Shown: piece by piece, positions 25,691-33,722 of the stretch
Position numbering within the stretch: the first letter of the stretch is position 1
Layout of the letters: each line of letters opens with the position of its first letter
Source: an uncultured Hungatella sp.
GTDB lineage: Bacteria > Bacillota > Clostridia > Lachnospirales > Lachnospiraceae
Assembly: GCA_910588325.1 (NCBI GenBank)
Contig: CAJUPP010000030.1
Location: 1 to 39,627, forward strand
Length of the DNA stretch: 39,627 nt
Reading direction: 5' to 3'
Position numbers and translations under genes: made by a program
The notes under the pieces: model-generated
Database searches by the model: none
The model's input: the letters and a program-made list of their open reading frames with translations, nothing else
What the model was told of the DNA's origin: nothing

Positions 25691-26695
25691 ATGAATATCA
25701 TTGAATACGAAAACTATCAAGAAAAAAAAGAGCGGGGTCATTCCGATTTTCCGTATATCACTTATCCCTGTTCCATCCCCCTGGACTTTTCCAAAGTGCC
25801 CCTCCACTGGCATGATGAGATGGAACTGATTTATATCAAGAAAGGACAGGGAATCGTGACTGTGGATTACCTTCTATACCACGTAAATTCCGGAGATATC
25901 CTGGTTATCGTTCCGGGACGGCTTCATTCCATTGAACAGGAAAAAGGTTATTCTATGGAATATGAAAATATTATTTTTCAGCCTTCCATGCTGCTGCCAA
26001 GGCAGTCCGATATCTGCACCACAAAATATTTTCAGCCTTTGTTCCAGAATCAATTAAATATTCCTGAATATCTTTCTCCTGACTGCCATTATTACAAAGA
26101 AGCTGCCCGGTGCTTAGACCAGGCTGACTTTCTGTGCCAGCATCGTCCCCCAGCCTATGAGATCTCAGTGAAGGCCCAGATGCTCCAGTTTTTTTATGTT
26201 GTGCTCTCGCATCTGAATGACAGCACTCCCTGTCAATCCGTCGGACAGGAGTTTACCGGCCCTTTTTTCTATTCCGGACAGAATTCCGTTTCTCAGCCTG
26301 CCTCCCTCTTTTCCCGGAATGTATTTACAGACAAATCAGCGCCTGTTTCTAAACGGCAGTCCCGTTCCGTTGAAAAAGCAAAGCTGATTTCCAAACACAT
26401 TGAAAACCACTATGCCAAAAAGCTGACTATAAAAGAAATGGCCCAGGTCTGCAGCCTGAGCCAGTCACATTTTATGAAATTTTTCAAATCAATTTTTGGT
26501 ATGCCTTTTATCCCCTATTTACGGGAATACCGCCTGATTATGGCTTCCCGGCTCCTTTTGACCTCTTCTTCCTCCATTCTGGAAATCGCAGAAGAAACGG
26601 GATTTGAAAATCTGTCCTATTTCAACCGCAGCTTCAAAGCCATGTATGGACAGACCCCCAAGGAATTCCGGAATCATGCTCTTCACTCCGTATAG
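25691..26695 (+). CDS. AraC family regulator with cupin sensor domain
   Basis: A 334-residue transcription factor. The N-terminal cupin-like ligand domain (about 20-110) contains VPLHWHDEMELIYIKKGQG and the GDILVIVPGRLHSIE pattern, usual in sugar-responsive AraC proteins. A linker follows, then the C-terminal two-helix-turn-helix DNA-binding domain at about 235-330, with IKEMAQVCSLSQSHFMKFFK and the signature EIAEETGFENLSYFNRSFK. The start has GAGGAG 5 nt upstream. It converges on the discoidin-like gene and the galactoside operon, so either could be its target, but this is inference. The last 13 nt overlap the neighbouring gene tail to tail. Confidence 0.92.
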   Translation: MNIIEYENYQEKKERGHSDFPYITYPCSIPLDFSKVPLHWHDEMELIYIKKGQGIVTVDYLLYHVNSGDILVIVPGRLHSIEQEKGYSMEYENIIFQPSMLLPRQSDICTTKYFQPLFQNQLNIPEYLSPDCHYYKEAARCLDQADFLCQHRPPAYEISVKAQMLQFFYVVLSHLNDSTPCQSVGQEFTGPFFYSGQNSVSQPASLFSRNVFTDKSAPVSKRQSRSVEKAKLISKHIENHYAKKLTIKEMAQVCSLSQSHFMKFFKSIFGMPFIPYLREYRLIMASRLLLTSSSSILEIAEETGFENLSYFNRSFKAMYGQTPKEFRNHALHSV

Positions 26696-27483
26696 CTGTT
26701 CACCCCATACACCTCAATCTGGCTCAATGCAGGAAACGGCGACGGGTCATCGGCTTTTATCAAATTGCAGAGTTTTATCCATGTAATATTCTTCTTTTCC
26801 ACATGAAACATATGAGGCTCTGCACTCTTTTCCATCTCCACAATTTCTTCCGTTCCGTCGGAGAAAATCAGAGTTGCCTTTACCCACCAGTTATCGTGAG
26901 GGAAATCCGCCCTGGTGTACAGGACAACCTGGTCAAAATCCACCGGACGACCAAAATCCAGAGTAATCTCCGCATCGTCCTGCGTGTTAATTCCCCATGA
27001 CTCATAAGGCCATGGCCCATGGGATTTATTGGCTAAAATTCCGTCAATGGCATTGCGGGCGGCAAACACAGATTCGCCTCTGGTTTCCACATTAGCAAAG
27101 GCATGAGGATAACAGCCCAAATCTCCGTGCTGGTCCATAACATTTTTTGCCAGGTTCCGATAACTGCTGTTTTCAAATTCTTTTGCCCTGCGCATGGTAA
27201 TATAGTGGCGCTTCCCTGTAAAACACCTTGGATTATAGGAAACTCTTTTCTCATGAAACGGAATCGTATAGACAACCTTTTCAGCTGTCAAATATACATA
27301 CGCCTCATCCATACAGTCATCCACACGAATCACATAGTATGTATCCGTATCCGTAGTCTCAAATACAATGGAATCTCCCGGTTCATACTCCCCTTCATAT
27401 ACCGTCAAAACCTGATCCCGTCCGGTTGCCTGAAACCGGTTTTCCCCCTCTTTGTTCATAATGGTTATTTTCAAATCCGCCAT
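26683..27483 (-). CDS. Discoidin-like (F5/8 type C) carbohydrate-binding protein
   Basis: A 266-residue protein with no enzyme motif. The N-terminal part (1-90) is beta-rich. The C-terminal part (about 130-262) resembles an F5/8 type C / discoidin carbohydrate-binding fold: AARNAIDGILANKSHGPWPYES, then AEITLDFGRPVDFDQVVLYTR, a WWVKATLIFSDGTEE strand and the closing LSQIEVYG. There is no signal peptide, so it appears to stay in the cytoplasm, which is unusual for such a fold. It has its own promoter and a leader of about 135 nt with structure and a tiny ORF (27487-27513). The GGAGG inside that tiny ORF is its ribosome binding site. A sugar-handling role is suggested by context only. Confidence 0.7.
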   Translation of the reverse strand: MADLKITIMNKEGENRFQATGRDQVLTVYEGEYEPGDSIVFETTDTDTYYVIRVDDCMDEAYVYLTAEKVVYTIPFHEKRVSYNPRCFTGKRHYITMRRAKEFENSSYRNLAKNVMDQHGDLGCYPHAFANVETRGESVFAARNAIDGILANKSHGPWPYESWGINTQDDAEITLDFGRPVDFDQVVLYTRADFPHDNWWVKATLIFSDGTEEIVEMEKSAEPHMFHVEKKNITWIKLCNLIKADDPSPFPALSQIEVYGVNSYTE

Positions 27484-27486
27484 ATA

Positions 27487-27513
27487 CTACTTACCTCCTG
27501 AATATATTTTCAT
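27487..27513 (-). CDS. Possible 8-residue leader peptide
   Basis: ATG 27513 has GGAGG 6 nt upstream and opens a short frame encoding MKIYSGGK, ending in TAG 27487-27489, three bases before the start codon of the discoidin-like gene. The GGAGG of the main gene lies inside it, so its translation would affect initiation of the next gene. It may be chance. Confidence 0.3.
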   Translation of the reverse strand: MKIYSGGK

Positions 27514-27556
27514 ATTAAACCTCCATACGCCCGGCTGCGGACGCACCACCACCAAT

Positions 27557-27619
27557 GAAAGTCTGGCGGGCGCATTTGGCATACCTGATTTCATGCCGCC
27601 TATTCGGCGGCGGACTTTC
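27557..27619 (-). promoter_or_regulatory. Structured leader RNA candidate
   Basis: On the minus strand the RNA would start close to GAAAGTC (27613-27619), which pairs with GACTTTC (27557-27563). Between them are a GCCGCC-GAATA-GGCGGC hairpin (27595-27611) and a second possible stem, GGCAT with ATGCC, that uses part of the first. The two inner stems compete, as in a switch. I do not recognise a known riboswitch class. Confidence 0.4.
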
Positions 27620-27626
27620 TATAGTA

Positions 27627-27654
27627 AGTATAACATGGACAATCTCACCGTCAA
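27627..27654 (-). promoter_or_regulatory. Promoter of the discoidin-like gene
   Basis: On the minus strand TTGACG (27649-27654) and TATACT (27627-27632) are 16 nt apart, each with five of six consensus matches. This predicts an RNA start near 27619, about 135 nt before the coding sequence. Confidence 0.6.
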
Positions 27655-27690
27655 CTACAAACTGCATTAGGGAGGCAAATTTAAAAATTT

Positions 27691-28425
27691 TCAGGAAAAT
27701 GGTTTCAGACTGGGTCGCTGGGCCGCTTCAAAATCCCACAGCGCCTTGTCAATATATTTCTGACCATGCTGCAGCGTCCACATCAAATGAGATGGGAATA
27801 ATCCATCTATCTTTCTTCCCTTCAGGTTTTTCAGTCCTTCATAGTAATGCTCAAAATCGGAAAAGGGCGGGGTTAAAACACTGATAAATCCGCGGTAAAA
27901 CACCTCATCTCCAGGAAACAGCTGCCGGAGTCCCTGGATTTCCACCTCATAACTGACAGAGCCCTTCGTGTGCCCCGGGGTGAAAAGGGCAGTTATCTGC
28001 AGGTCTCCCACTTGGATGATCTCCTGATCTGTGATCACCTGGTCCGCTTTGCTGCGCAACATTCCTGCAAACTGCTGATAATCTCCGTCCTCCCAGCGCA
28101 CTTTTAGTGTTTCCAAAAGCCCTTTCTCCAAGATCTGTGCTTCAAACCCACTGGCAATGACCTGAATGCCAAGATGTTCTCTCAGCCATGCACAGCCATT
28201 GGAATGATCCGGGTGTGCATGGGTCAGAAGGACATACTTTAATCGACTAATATCCAGTCCATCCTTCTCCATCTGGAAAAGGATGGACTGAGGATTCCCG
28301 GCAAGTCCACAGTCTATCAGTGCCAGTTCACTACCGCCATCCAGTACGTAGCAGTGGCAATCCCCATCCGGAGTCAATCCGAAGGCACCGCTTCCACATA
28401 AGTGAATCCGTTCTGTTAGCTTCAT
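27691..28425 (-). CDS. MBL-fold metallo-hydrolase
   Basis: A 244-residue metallo-beta-lactamase-fold hydrolase. The metal motif HAHPDH covers His69, His71, Asp73 and His74. It is followed by FTPGHTKGSVSYE, FPGDEVFYR and the late FPSHLMWT, so the dinuclear site looks complete. The fold covers lactonases, thioesterases, glyoxalase II and others, so the substrate is open. It sits 31 nt downstream of the SDR gene and is the last gene of the galactoside operon, which would fit a sugar lactonase. A hydrolase of some other ester is equally possible from sequence alone. Its stop codon is 36 nt before the -35 box of the next gene. Confidence 0.9.
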   Translation of the reverse strand: MKLTERIHLCGSGAFGLTPDGDCHCYVLDGGSELALIDCGLAGNPQSILFQMEKDGLDISRLKYVLLTHAHPDHSNGCAWLREHLGIQVIASGFEAQILEKGLLETLKVRWEDGDYQQFAGMLRSKADQVITDQEIIQVGDLQITALFTPGHTKGSVSYEVEIQGLRQLFPGDEVFYRGFISVLTPPFSDFEHYYEGLKNLKGRKIDGLFPSHLMWTLQHGQKYIDKALWDFEAAQRPSLKPFS

Positions 28426-28456
28426 TGATTCGCTCCTTATTACGTGTTTTGCTAAA

Positions 28457-29290
28457 TCAGCGGATATTTTTTTCCTTCACATTCTGAGGTGTGATTTGAA
28501 GCGGGGCAAGGATCACAGGCCGGGCCTGTACGCCAAGTCCTCCGTCGATGGCGATCACCTGGCCTGTTATGTAAGAAGATTCTTCACTTGCCAGGAATAA
28601 GGCCAGATTAGCAACATCCTCAGGAGTTCCCTGTCGGGTAATAGGGGTTGCAAAATCCTTTGGATCTCTTGCCGCCGCCTTTTCCGGATCCATAAGAGCT
28701 ACACAAGCGCCCAGAATAGAGGCCGGAGCGATGGCATTGACGGTGATATCAAAGGGGGCCAGCTCCAGCGCCATGGCGCGGGTGAAGGAATCGATGGCTC
28801 CTTTGCTTGTGTCATACGCCAGAAGATTTCTGTGTGGCTGCGTGGAACCGATGGAAGAAAAGTTAACCATACTGCCCTTCTCCCCCGCCTTAACCATCTC
28901 GCGGGCCGCTCTGGTACTGGTATAGTATACGGAATATAAATCAATCTTCAGATTTTCATCCCAGAAATCCGATGTGTACTGCAGCGCCGGACGGGGGTTT
29001 ACTACGGCCGCATTATTTACAAGGATATTTATTTTACCAAACTCTGCAAGAGCATGGTCAAACATTGCGTCCACCTGATCTTCAAAACTTACGTCTGCCA
29101 GAAATTTGGCTGCCTTTCCGCCCTTTGCCGCTTTTTTCACGTCCTGATAAACTGCCTCCAATGTCTCAGGATTCCGTGTGTTTACCAGCACGTCCGCCCC
29201 TTCTTCCGCCAGCTTTATCGCTATGGCCCGTCCGATGCCGCGGGCTGCTCCTGTGACAATGGCTGATCTTCCTTTTACTCTGTCTGCCAT
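28457..29290 (-). CDS. Short-chain dehydrogenase/reductase
   Basis: A 277-residue classical SDR with the cofactor loop TGAARGIG at 13-20, NNAAVV near 92, the catalytic Ser around 145-146 (NFSSIGS), and Tyr159 and Lys163 in the YDTSK motif. The C-terminal ITGQVIAIDGG is standard. Such enzymes oxidise or reduce sugars, polyols and keto-acids with NAD(P); glucose and galactose 1-dehydrogenases are among them, but the substrate cannot be read here. ATG 29290 is preferred because the upstream GTG start (29308) lies within the GAGGAG ribosome binding site. It sits 65 nt after the binding-protein gene and 31 nt before the MBL gene. Confidence 0.92.
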   Translation of the reverse strand: MADRVKGRSAIVTGAARGIGRAIAIKLAEEGADVLVNTRNPETLEAVYQDVKKAAKGGKAAKFLADVSFEDQVDAMFDHALAEFGKINILVNNAAVVNPRPALQYTSDFWDENLKIDLYSVYYTSTRAAREMVKAGEKGSMVNFSSIGSTQPHRNLLAYDTSKGAIDSFTRAMALELAPFDITVNAIAPASILGACVALMDPEKAAARDPKDFATPITRQGTPEDVANLALFLASEESSYITGQVIAIDGGLGVQARPVILAPLQITPQNVKEKNIR

Positions 29291-29355
29291 ATCATTTACA
29301 CTCCTCACTGTTTTAATCGTATTTTCATTAAATTCAGGAACATCCGATTTCCTGA

Positions 29356-30735
29356 CTATTCACTCCTTACAAAGTTCTTGATGAAATCCGGATTGGATTC
29401 CAGCAAACGCTGATGCTGTGCATCCCATTCCTGCAGGATACTTTCAATGCTGTCACCCATATACCATTTCTGAGTGATCTCTTTCATGATATCTTTGATT
29501 CCAGGTACCCATACCAGGTCTGCATGTCCCATCTTCTTTTCACTGGCAAACCACTGACGGCAGGGCTCCAGAGCAGGATCAGGAAGTTCTTCTGTACCAA
29601 GTGCCGCCGGCATCCCTTTACCTTCCGTAGCAAAAATATTGCTGGCTTCCGGTGATGTGAACTCTGCTACAAGATCACGTACCTGATCCGGATATTCACT
29701 TGACTCTACCACTGCCAATGCCATAGCCTGTCCACAGTTGAAGACACGTTCCTCATTCTCATCCTGAAGTACGGTAGGTACAATCACAAAATCGAATTCG
29801 TCTCCTGCCAGTTCTCTCATACGGGTAAGCTCGTTGCCATGGGCCACCCAGAAAGCCCCTTCACCACGTATAAAACGTTTGACCGCCTCATCGGTATCCA
29901 CGCCAAGGGAATCTTCTGATACATACTCTTTCATCTGTCCGAATTTCTCAAACATTTTTACAAACATTTGATCTGTAAATCCTATTTCTCCATCTAACAT
30001 CTGTTGGTAGTATTTCGGATTGTTGTAGCTGATCACACATGCCAGATACTGGAAATCAAACTGAGATACATTATTTACGTTCTTGCCGGCCAGAATCATA
30101 GGATTCTCCAGTCCCTGATCACGCAGCGTCTGGCATGCTGCCAGTAACTCCTGAAAGTTTGTAGGAATCTCTACGCCGGGATATTGGGCAAGTACTTCCC
30201 GGTTTACATACAGGCCGGTCCACTCAAAGCGCATGGGCACACCGTATATTCTTCCGTTAAGCTCATTAAATGCCTTATCCTCTTCAAGAAAGCAATCCAT
30301 ATAAGGCTCGTCCGTAATATCTTTCAGAAGACCTGCCTGTGCAAATTCGCGGATACGTGTACCTGCCTGGAACATATAAAGGTCAGGTTCTTCTCCTGCA
30401 GCAAATTTCGCCTTTAAAGCAGTAATGAAAGTATCCACGCCTGCTACAGATGTAATTTCCACCGTAACATTAGGATTTTTTTCCATATAGTTTTCGATAA
30501 TATGACGCTCGGCTTCTAAAAGCTTACCGTCTGACAGGGTCATATACTGCAGCGTAACCTTTTCCCCGTCAGATGCTGCGGGAGCTTTTGTTTCCTCCTT
30601 TTGTGCAGGCGCCCCGGCCGTTTCTGTCTTCTCTTTTGCCCCGGATGTCTCAGGTGCTTTGGCAGAGCCGCCGCAGCCAGCCAATACGGCTGTGATACAG
30701 GCTGCAAGCAAGAGCAATGGGATTCTTTTTTTCAT
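29356..30735 (-). CDS. Sugar ABC transporter substrate-binding lipoprotein
   Basis: A 459-residue extracellular solute-binding protein of the MalE/UgpB-like family 1. The signal peptide ends in the lipobox AVLAGC with Cys21, giving a membrane-anchored lipoprotein. A low-complexity Ala/Glu/Lys linker follows (about 22-57). The mature body starts at VTLQYMTLSDG and includes YGVPMRFEWTGLYVNREVL and AFWVAHGNELTRMRE, typical of sugar-binding proteins. It delivers sugar to the two permeases encoded at 32895-34614. It lies between GH42 and SDR in the operon, an unusual place, since the binding protein often comes first. Confidence 0.94.
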   Translation of the reverse strand: MKKRIPLLLLAACITAVLAGCGGSAKAPETSGAKEKTETAGAPAQKEETKAPAASDGEKVTLQYMTLSDGKLLEAERHIIENYMEKNPNVTVEITSVAGVDTFITALKAKFAAGEEPDLYMFQAGTRIREFAQAGLLKDITDEPYMDCFLEEDKAFNELNGRIYGVPMRFEWTGLYVNREVLAQYPGVEIPTNFQELLAACQTLRDQGLENPMILAGKNVNNVSQFDFQYLACVISYNNPKYYQQMLDGEIGFTDQMFVKMFEKFGQMKEYVSEDSLGVDTDEAVKRFIRGEGAFWVAHGNELTRMRELAGDEFDFVIVPTVLQDENEERVFNCGQAMALAVVESSEYPDQVRDLVAEFTSPEASNIFATEGKGMPAALGTEELPDPALEPCRQWFASEKKMGHADLVWVPGIKDIMKEITQKWYMGDSIESILQEWDAQHQRLLESNPDFIKNFVRSE

Positions 30736-30784
30736 ACGTTTCTCTCTCCTTTTCTTTTTATTTATAGATCTTTTTATGATTTTC

Positions 30785-32890
30785 TTAAACCTTCAGTTTC
30801 GCTATAACAGCATTCCGGCCTTCCAGCTTTGCCTGAACCACTCCGTCTTCTGCTGTAATGCTTCCTCCCCGCCAATAAATCTTTTCGATTCCGTTACAGG
30901 TATATTTTCCAACAAATTTTATCCTCGTATACTGGACAGAATGATCTTCATTAATCAGCCATAAGAATACATTGGTACCATCCCAGTGAATCCGAGCATG
31001 TACCTTGGGGTTATCACATGCTGCATGTGCTGCCAGTCCCATTCTTTCAGAAACCCACCTAAAGAAATCCTTCTGTTCACTGTTTGGATGATTGCTATAT
31101 CCAAGGGCCGGACTGGTACCGATCAAAATCGCCGTTCCCTGTCCATACCTGTTTTCCGATATGAGCGTCCGGTTATCTTTTCCTTTTACCAGTTCACAGG
31201 CTCCGTTCAGGTTATAGCTCTGCAGATATTCTCCGCCATAAAATGTACGGCCCTCCCAGGTCAGGTTTTCATTCTGTAACAGGTCCTGGGTAAATTCCAC
31301 ATAGGCTTCCTGTACACCGAACAGCTGGTTCAAACCGAGATTAGGCTGAACAGTTCCCACATGGCAATTTTCATCCAGATAACCGGGACATCCCTCGCTA
31401 GCCAGCGTACCGCCTTTTTTTACCCAATCAATCAGCTTTTCCGCCGTAGACTGATTCAGCATTATCGGAATCGGCAGATAGACTTTTTCATATTTATCCA
31501 GATCGTCAATATGCACATAGTCCGGCTGATAGCCAAGGTCCAGGAATCCCCGGTATGCGCCTGTCACCGCCGCTGCATAGCTGTCCTCTGTGCCGAACTT
31601 TGATAATAAACATGTTCCTCTCTGGGTCTCCGGCACGATCAATATTCCGATTTCGCCCTGTACAGGAACTGCCTCCAGAAGTTCTTTTTGTTCCGGCGCA
31701 TTGGACCATCTGGCAATCTGTGCCGTCATCTCAGAACGAGGCGTAGGCTGTCCGTCCATTCCATAAGCGCCAAAGGCCCCAAACAATGGTCCATCCAGCA
31801 GCGGCCTCCATCTGGGGCAGAGTATGCCCCGGGCCCCGCCTGCCAGTGTGGTCAGATTCCACTGCCTAATGTCCTCCGGCTCCGTGATCCTGCCGTCCTC
31901 TCTGGATCTTCCCAGTGTCTGGGGCTGGTACCACAGGTGTCCTCCCTGTGATTCTGCATGCCAGAAGTCTTTTCCCCTTGCCCCTGATCTGGTCATATCC
32001 AGTGCACTCCAATGTTTATAGGATTGGTTCCCTTTTCTTGTCTGGACGAAGGTAAGTCCATACAGCTCCACATCCTCTGCCGCCATCCATTCGTCGGAAC
32101 CTCCCATTGCCATATTTTCCAGGCTTTGCGCCGTCCCATGGGCTGTCATCTGACAATCCGGATCTTCTTTCCTGATGATATCGATCTTCCATTTCATATG
32201 ACGGTATGCGTTGTCCTTGCGGAACTGCAGCCAGTCATTGCATTCCGAATAAAGAGCCAGTTTTGGCGGTGGCTGCACATCATCCCAGCTGGTATAGCTA
32301 TAACGGCACCATGTTTTCTGCAGCCTGTCCAGGGTCTTATATTTCTCCTGCAGCCATCTGCGAAATGCTTTTTTCGTTTCTTCACAATAGCAGTAACTGT
32401 GAGAATAGTTGCATTCATTCCATACATCATATCCCTGCAGTGCCGGATGTCCTTTATACCGGCCTGCCAGCTGCTTCAGAAAATTGCCTGTCAGCTGGCG
32501 GCCTGGCAGCGAATCCAGGCAGAGTCCTTCATAAAAGCCGCCTGTCGCACAACTGACTCCCATCTGACTTTTTGCTTTTTGTCCATTTACATCTTCGCAG
32601 AGAGCCTCCGGATAACGGGTATAGACCCACTCCGGTATGCTTGTGGTGATTTCCGCTATTATGGTTTTGATCCCATATTTCTCGGCCAGCTCCAATTGCC
32701 TGTCATAATCTTCCCAGTCATATACCCCTGGAGCTGTTTCTATGGCTCCCCACATAAACCAGTGGCGGAAAATGTTATAACCGTCTATCCTTGCCTGGGC
32801 GTAATCACGTTCCCAATCCTCTCTGGGTGGGTTAGATTTTCTGAAATACACCGCTCCATAAGGTAACTGCATTGTGTTTTTTCTGTTCAT
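30785..32890 (-). CDS. Beta-galactosidase, GH42
   Basis: A 701-residue GH42 enzyme, retaining, acting on terminal beta-galactosides, or alpha-L-arabinopyranosides in some members. The barrel starts with YGAVYFRKSNPPREDWERDY. The acid/base Glu159 is in GYDVWNEC, and the nucleophile Glu313 is in FWHAESQGG. A trimerisation domain (IGILIVPETQRG near 415) and a beta domain follow. There is no signal peptide, so the enzyme is cytoplasmic and depends on the ABC importer. Its start is 5 nt from the end of the preceding permease gene, showing tight coupling. Cys residues around 166-170 (SYCYCE) recall the zinc cluster seen in some GH42 enzymes, but the full set is unclear. Confidence 0.94.
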   Translation of the reverse strand: MNRKNTMQLPYGAVYFRKSNPPREDWERDYAQARIDGYNIFRHWFMWGAIETAPGVYDWEDYDRQLELAEKYGIKTIIAEITTSIPEWVYTRYPEALCEDVNGQKAKSQMGVSCATGGFYEGLCLDSLPGRQLTGNFLKQLAGRYKGHPALQGYDVWNECNYSHSYCYCEETKKAFRRWLQEKYKTLDRLQKTWCRYSYTSWDDVQPPPKLALYSECNDWLQFRKDNAYRHMKWKIDIIRKEDPDCQMTAHGTAQSLENMAMGGSDEWMAAEDVELYGLTFVQTRKGNQSYKHWSALDMTRSGARGKDFWHAESQGGHLWYQPQTLGRSREDGRITEPEDIRQWNLTTLAGGARGILCPRWRPLLDGPLFGAFGAYGMDGQPTPRSEMTAQIARWSNAPEQKELLEAVPVQGEIGILIVPETQRGTCLLSKFGTEDSYAAAVTGAYRGFLDLGYQPDYVHIDDLDKYEKVYLPIPIMLNQSTAEKLIDWVKKGGTLASEGCPGYLDENCHVGTVQPNLGLNQLFGVQEAYVEFTQDLLQNENLTWEGRTFYGGEYLQSYNLNGACELVKGKDNRTLISENRYGQGTAILIGTSPALGYSNHPNSEQKDFFRWVSERMGLAAHAACDNPKVHARIHWDGTNVFLWLINEDHSVQYTRIKFVGKYTCNGIEKIYWRGGSITAEDGVVQAKLEGRNAVIAKLKV

Positions 32891-32894
32891 CGCC

Positions 32895-33722
32895 TTATCC
32901 TTTCACCGCGCCGATCATAATACCTTCAACAATATGCTTCTGCAGAATCAGGTATACGATTACAATAGGAATAATTGCCAGTGTATAACCTGCAAAGGTC
33001 ATCTCCCATCGTGTACCGAATTCTCCGTAAAAATTATACATTGCCACTGTTACCGTCTTCAGTGAATTTTTGGACAGCGTCAGCATGGGCAGCAGGAAAT
33101 CATTCCAAACCCCAAGAAAATCCAGAATAAACAATGTAGTGATGGCTGACTTCAGAAGCGGAAATACGATAGTCCAAAATGTACGGTATACCGAACAGCC
33201 GTCCAGCACAGCTGCCTCCAGCAATTCATCGGGAATAGATTTTATAAACCCTGTCAGCATGAAGATGGCAAAGGGCATACCCATAGCGATATATACAACG
33301 ATCAGTCCCAAATGGGAATTCATCAGTCCCAGATTCTTGATCAACCGGAGCAGAGGAACCAGTATGGTGTAGATGGGAACCATCAAGCCGGAAAGAAACA
33401 GCACATACAGAAAACGGTTCACCTTGTTTATTCTCTTTGCCAGTGTGAAAGCAGCCATGGAGGCAAATAAAATACGTATGATGACGGACGCAAATGTGAC
33501 TGTTAAACTGTTTTTATAAACAACTTCCAGATTCAAAAGCTCCCATGCATCTTTAAAGTTTTCCAGGTATATAGACTTTGGAAGTGCCAGAGGAGACCAG
33601 ATAAGTTCTCTGCTTGTCTTCATGGCAATGGTAACCAATGTATAGATGGGTACGGCAAACAGTGCGGCGATTCCAATCATAATAATTTCCAATACCCACA
33701 TGGATCTGCGTTTTTTATTCAA
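32895..33722 (-). CDS. Sugar ABC transporter permease (MalG/UgpE type)
   Basis: A 275-residue membrane permease with about six helices. The EAA loop, ELLEAAVLDGCSVYRTFWTI, at about 176-195, is where the ATPase docks. The N-terminal helix VLEIIMIGIAALFAVPIYTLV and the final VYLILQKHIVEGIMIGAVKG are standard for CUT1 carbohydrate permeases. It overlaps the upstream permease gene by 8 nt and is followed by GH42 after 4 nt. No nucleotide-binding subunit is in the operon, as is common in Clostridia and Bacilli, where one ATPase serves several sugar importers. Confidence 0.95.
   Translation of the reverse strand: MNKKRRSMWVLEIIMIGIAALFAVPIYTLVTIAMKTSRELIWSPLALPKSIYLENFKDAWELLNLEVVYKNSLTVTFASVIIRILFASMAAFTLAKRINKVNRFLYVLFLSGLMVPIYTILVPLLRLIKNLGLMNSHLGLIVVYIAMGMPFAIFMLTGFIKSIPDELLEAAVLDGCSVYRTFWTIVFPLLKSAITTLFILDFLGVWNDFLLPMLTLSKNSLKTVTVAMYNFYGEFGTRWEMTFAGYTLAIIPIVIVYLILQKHIVEGIMIGAVKG

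Noticed and set aside
27686..27700. CodY-like box AATTTTCAGGAAAAT
   Set aside because: Two mismatches to the usual motif, overlaps the MBL stop codon, and AT-rich DNA gives such matches by chance.
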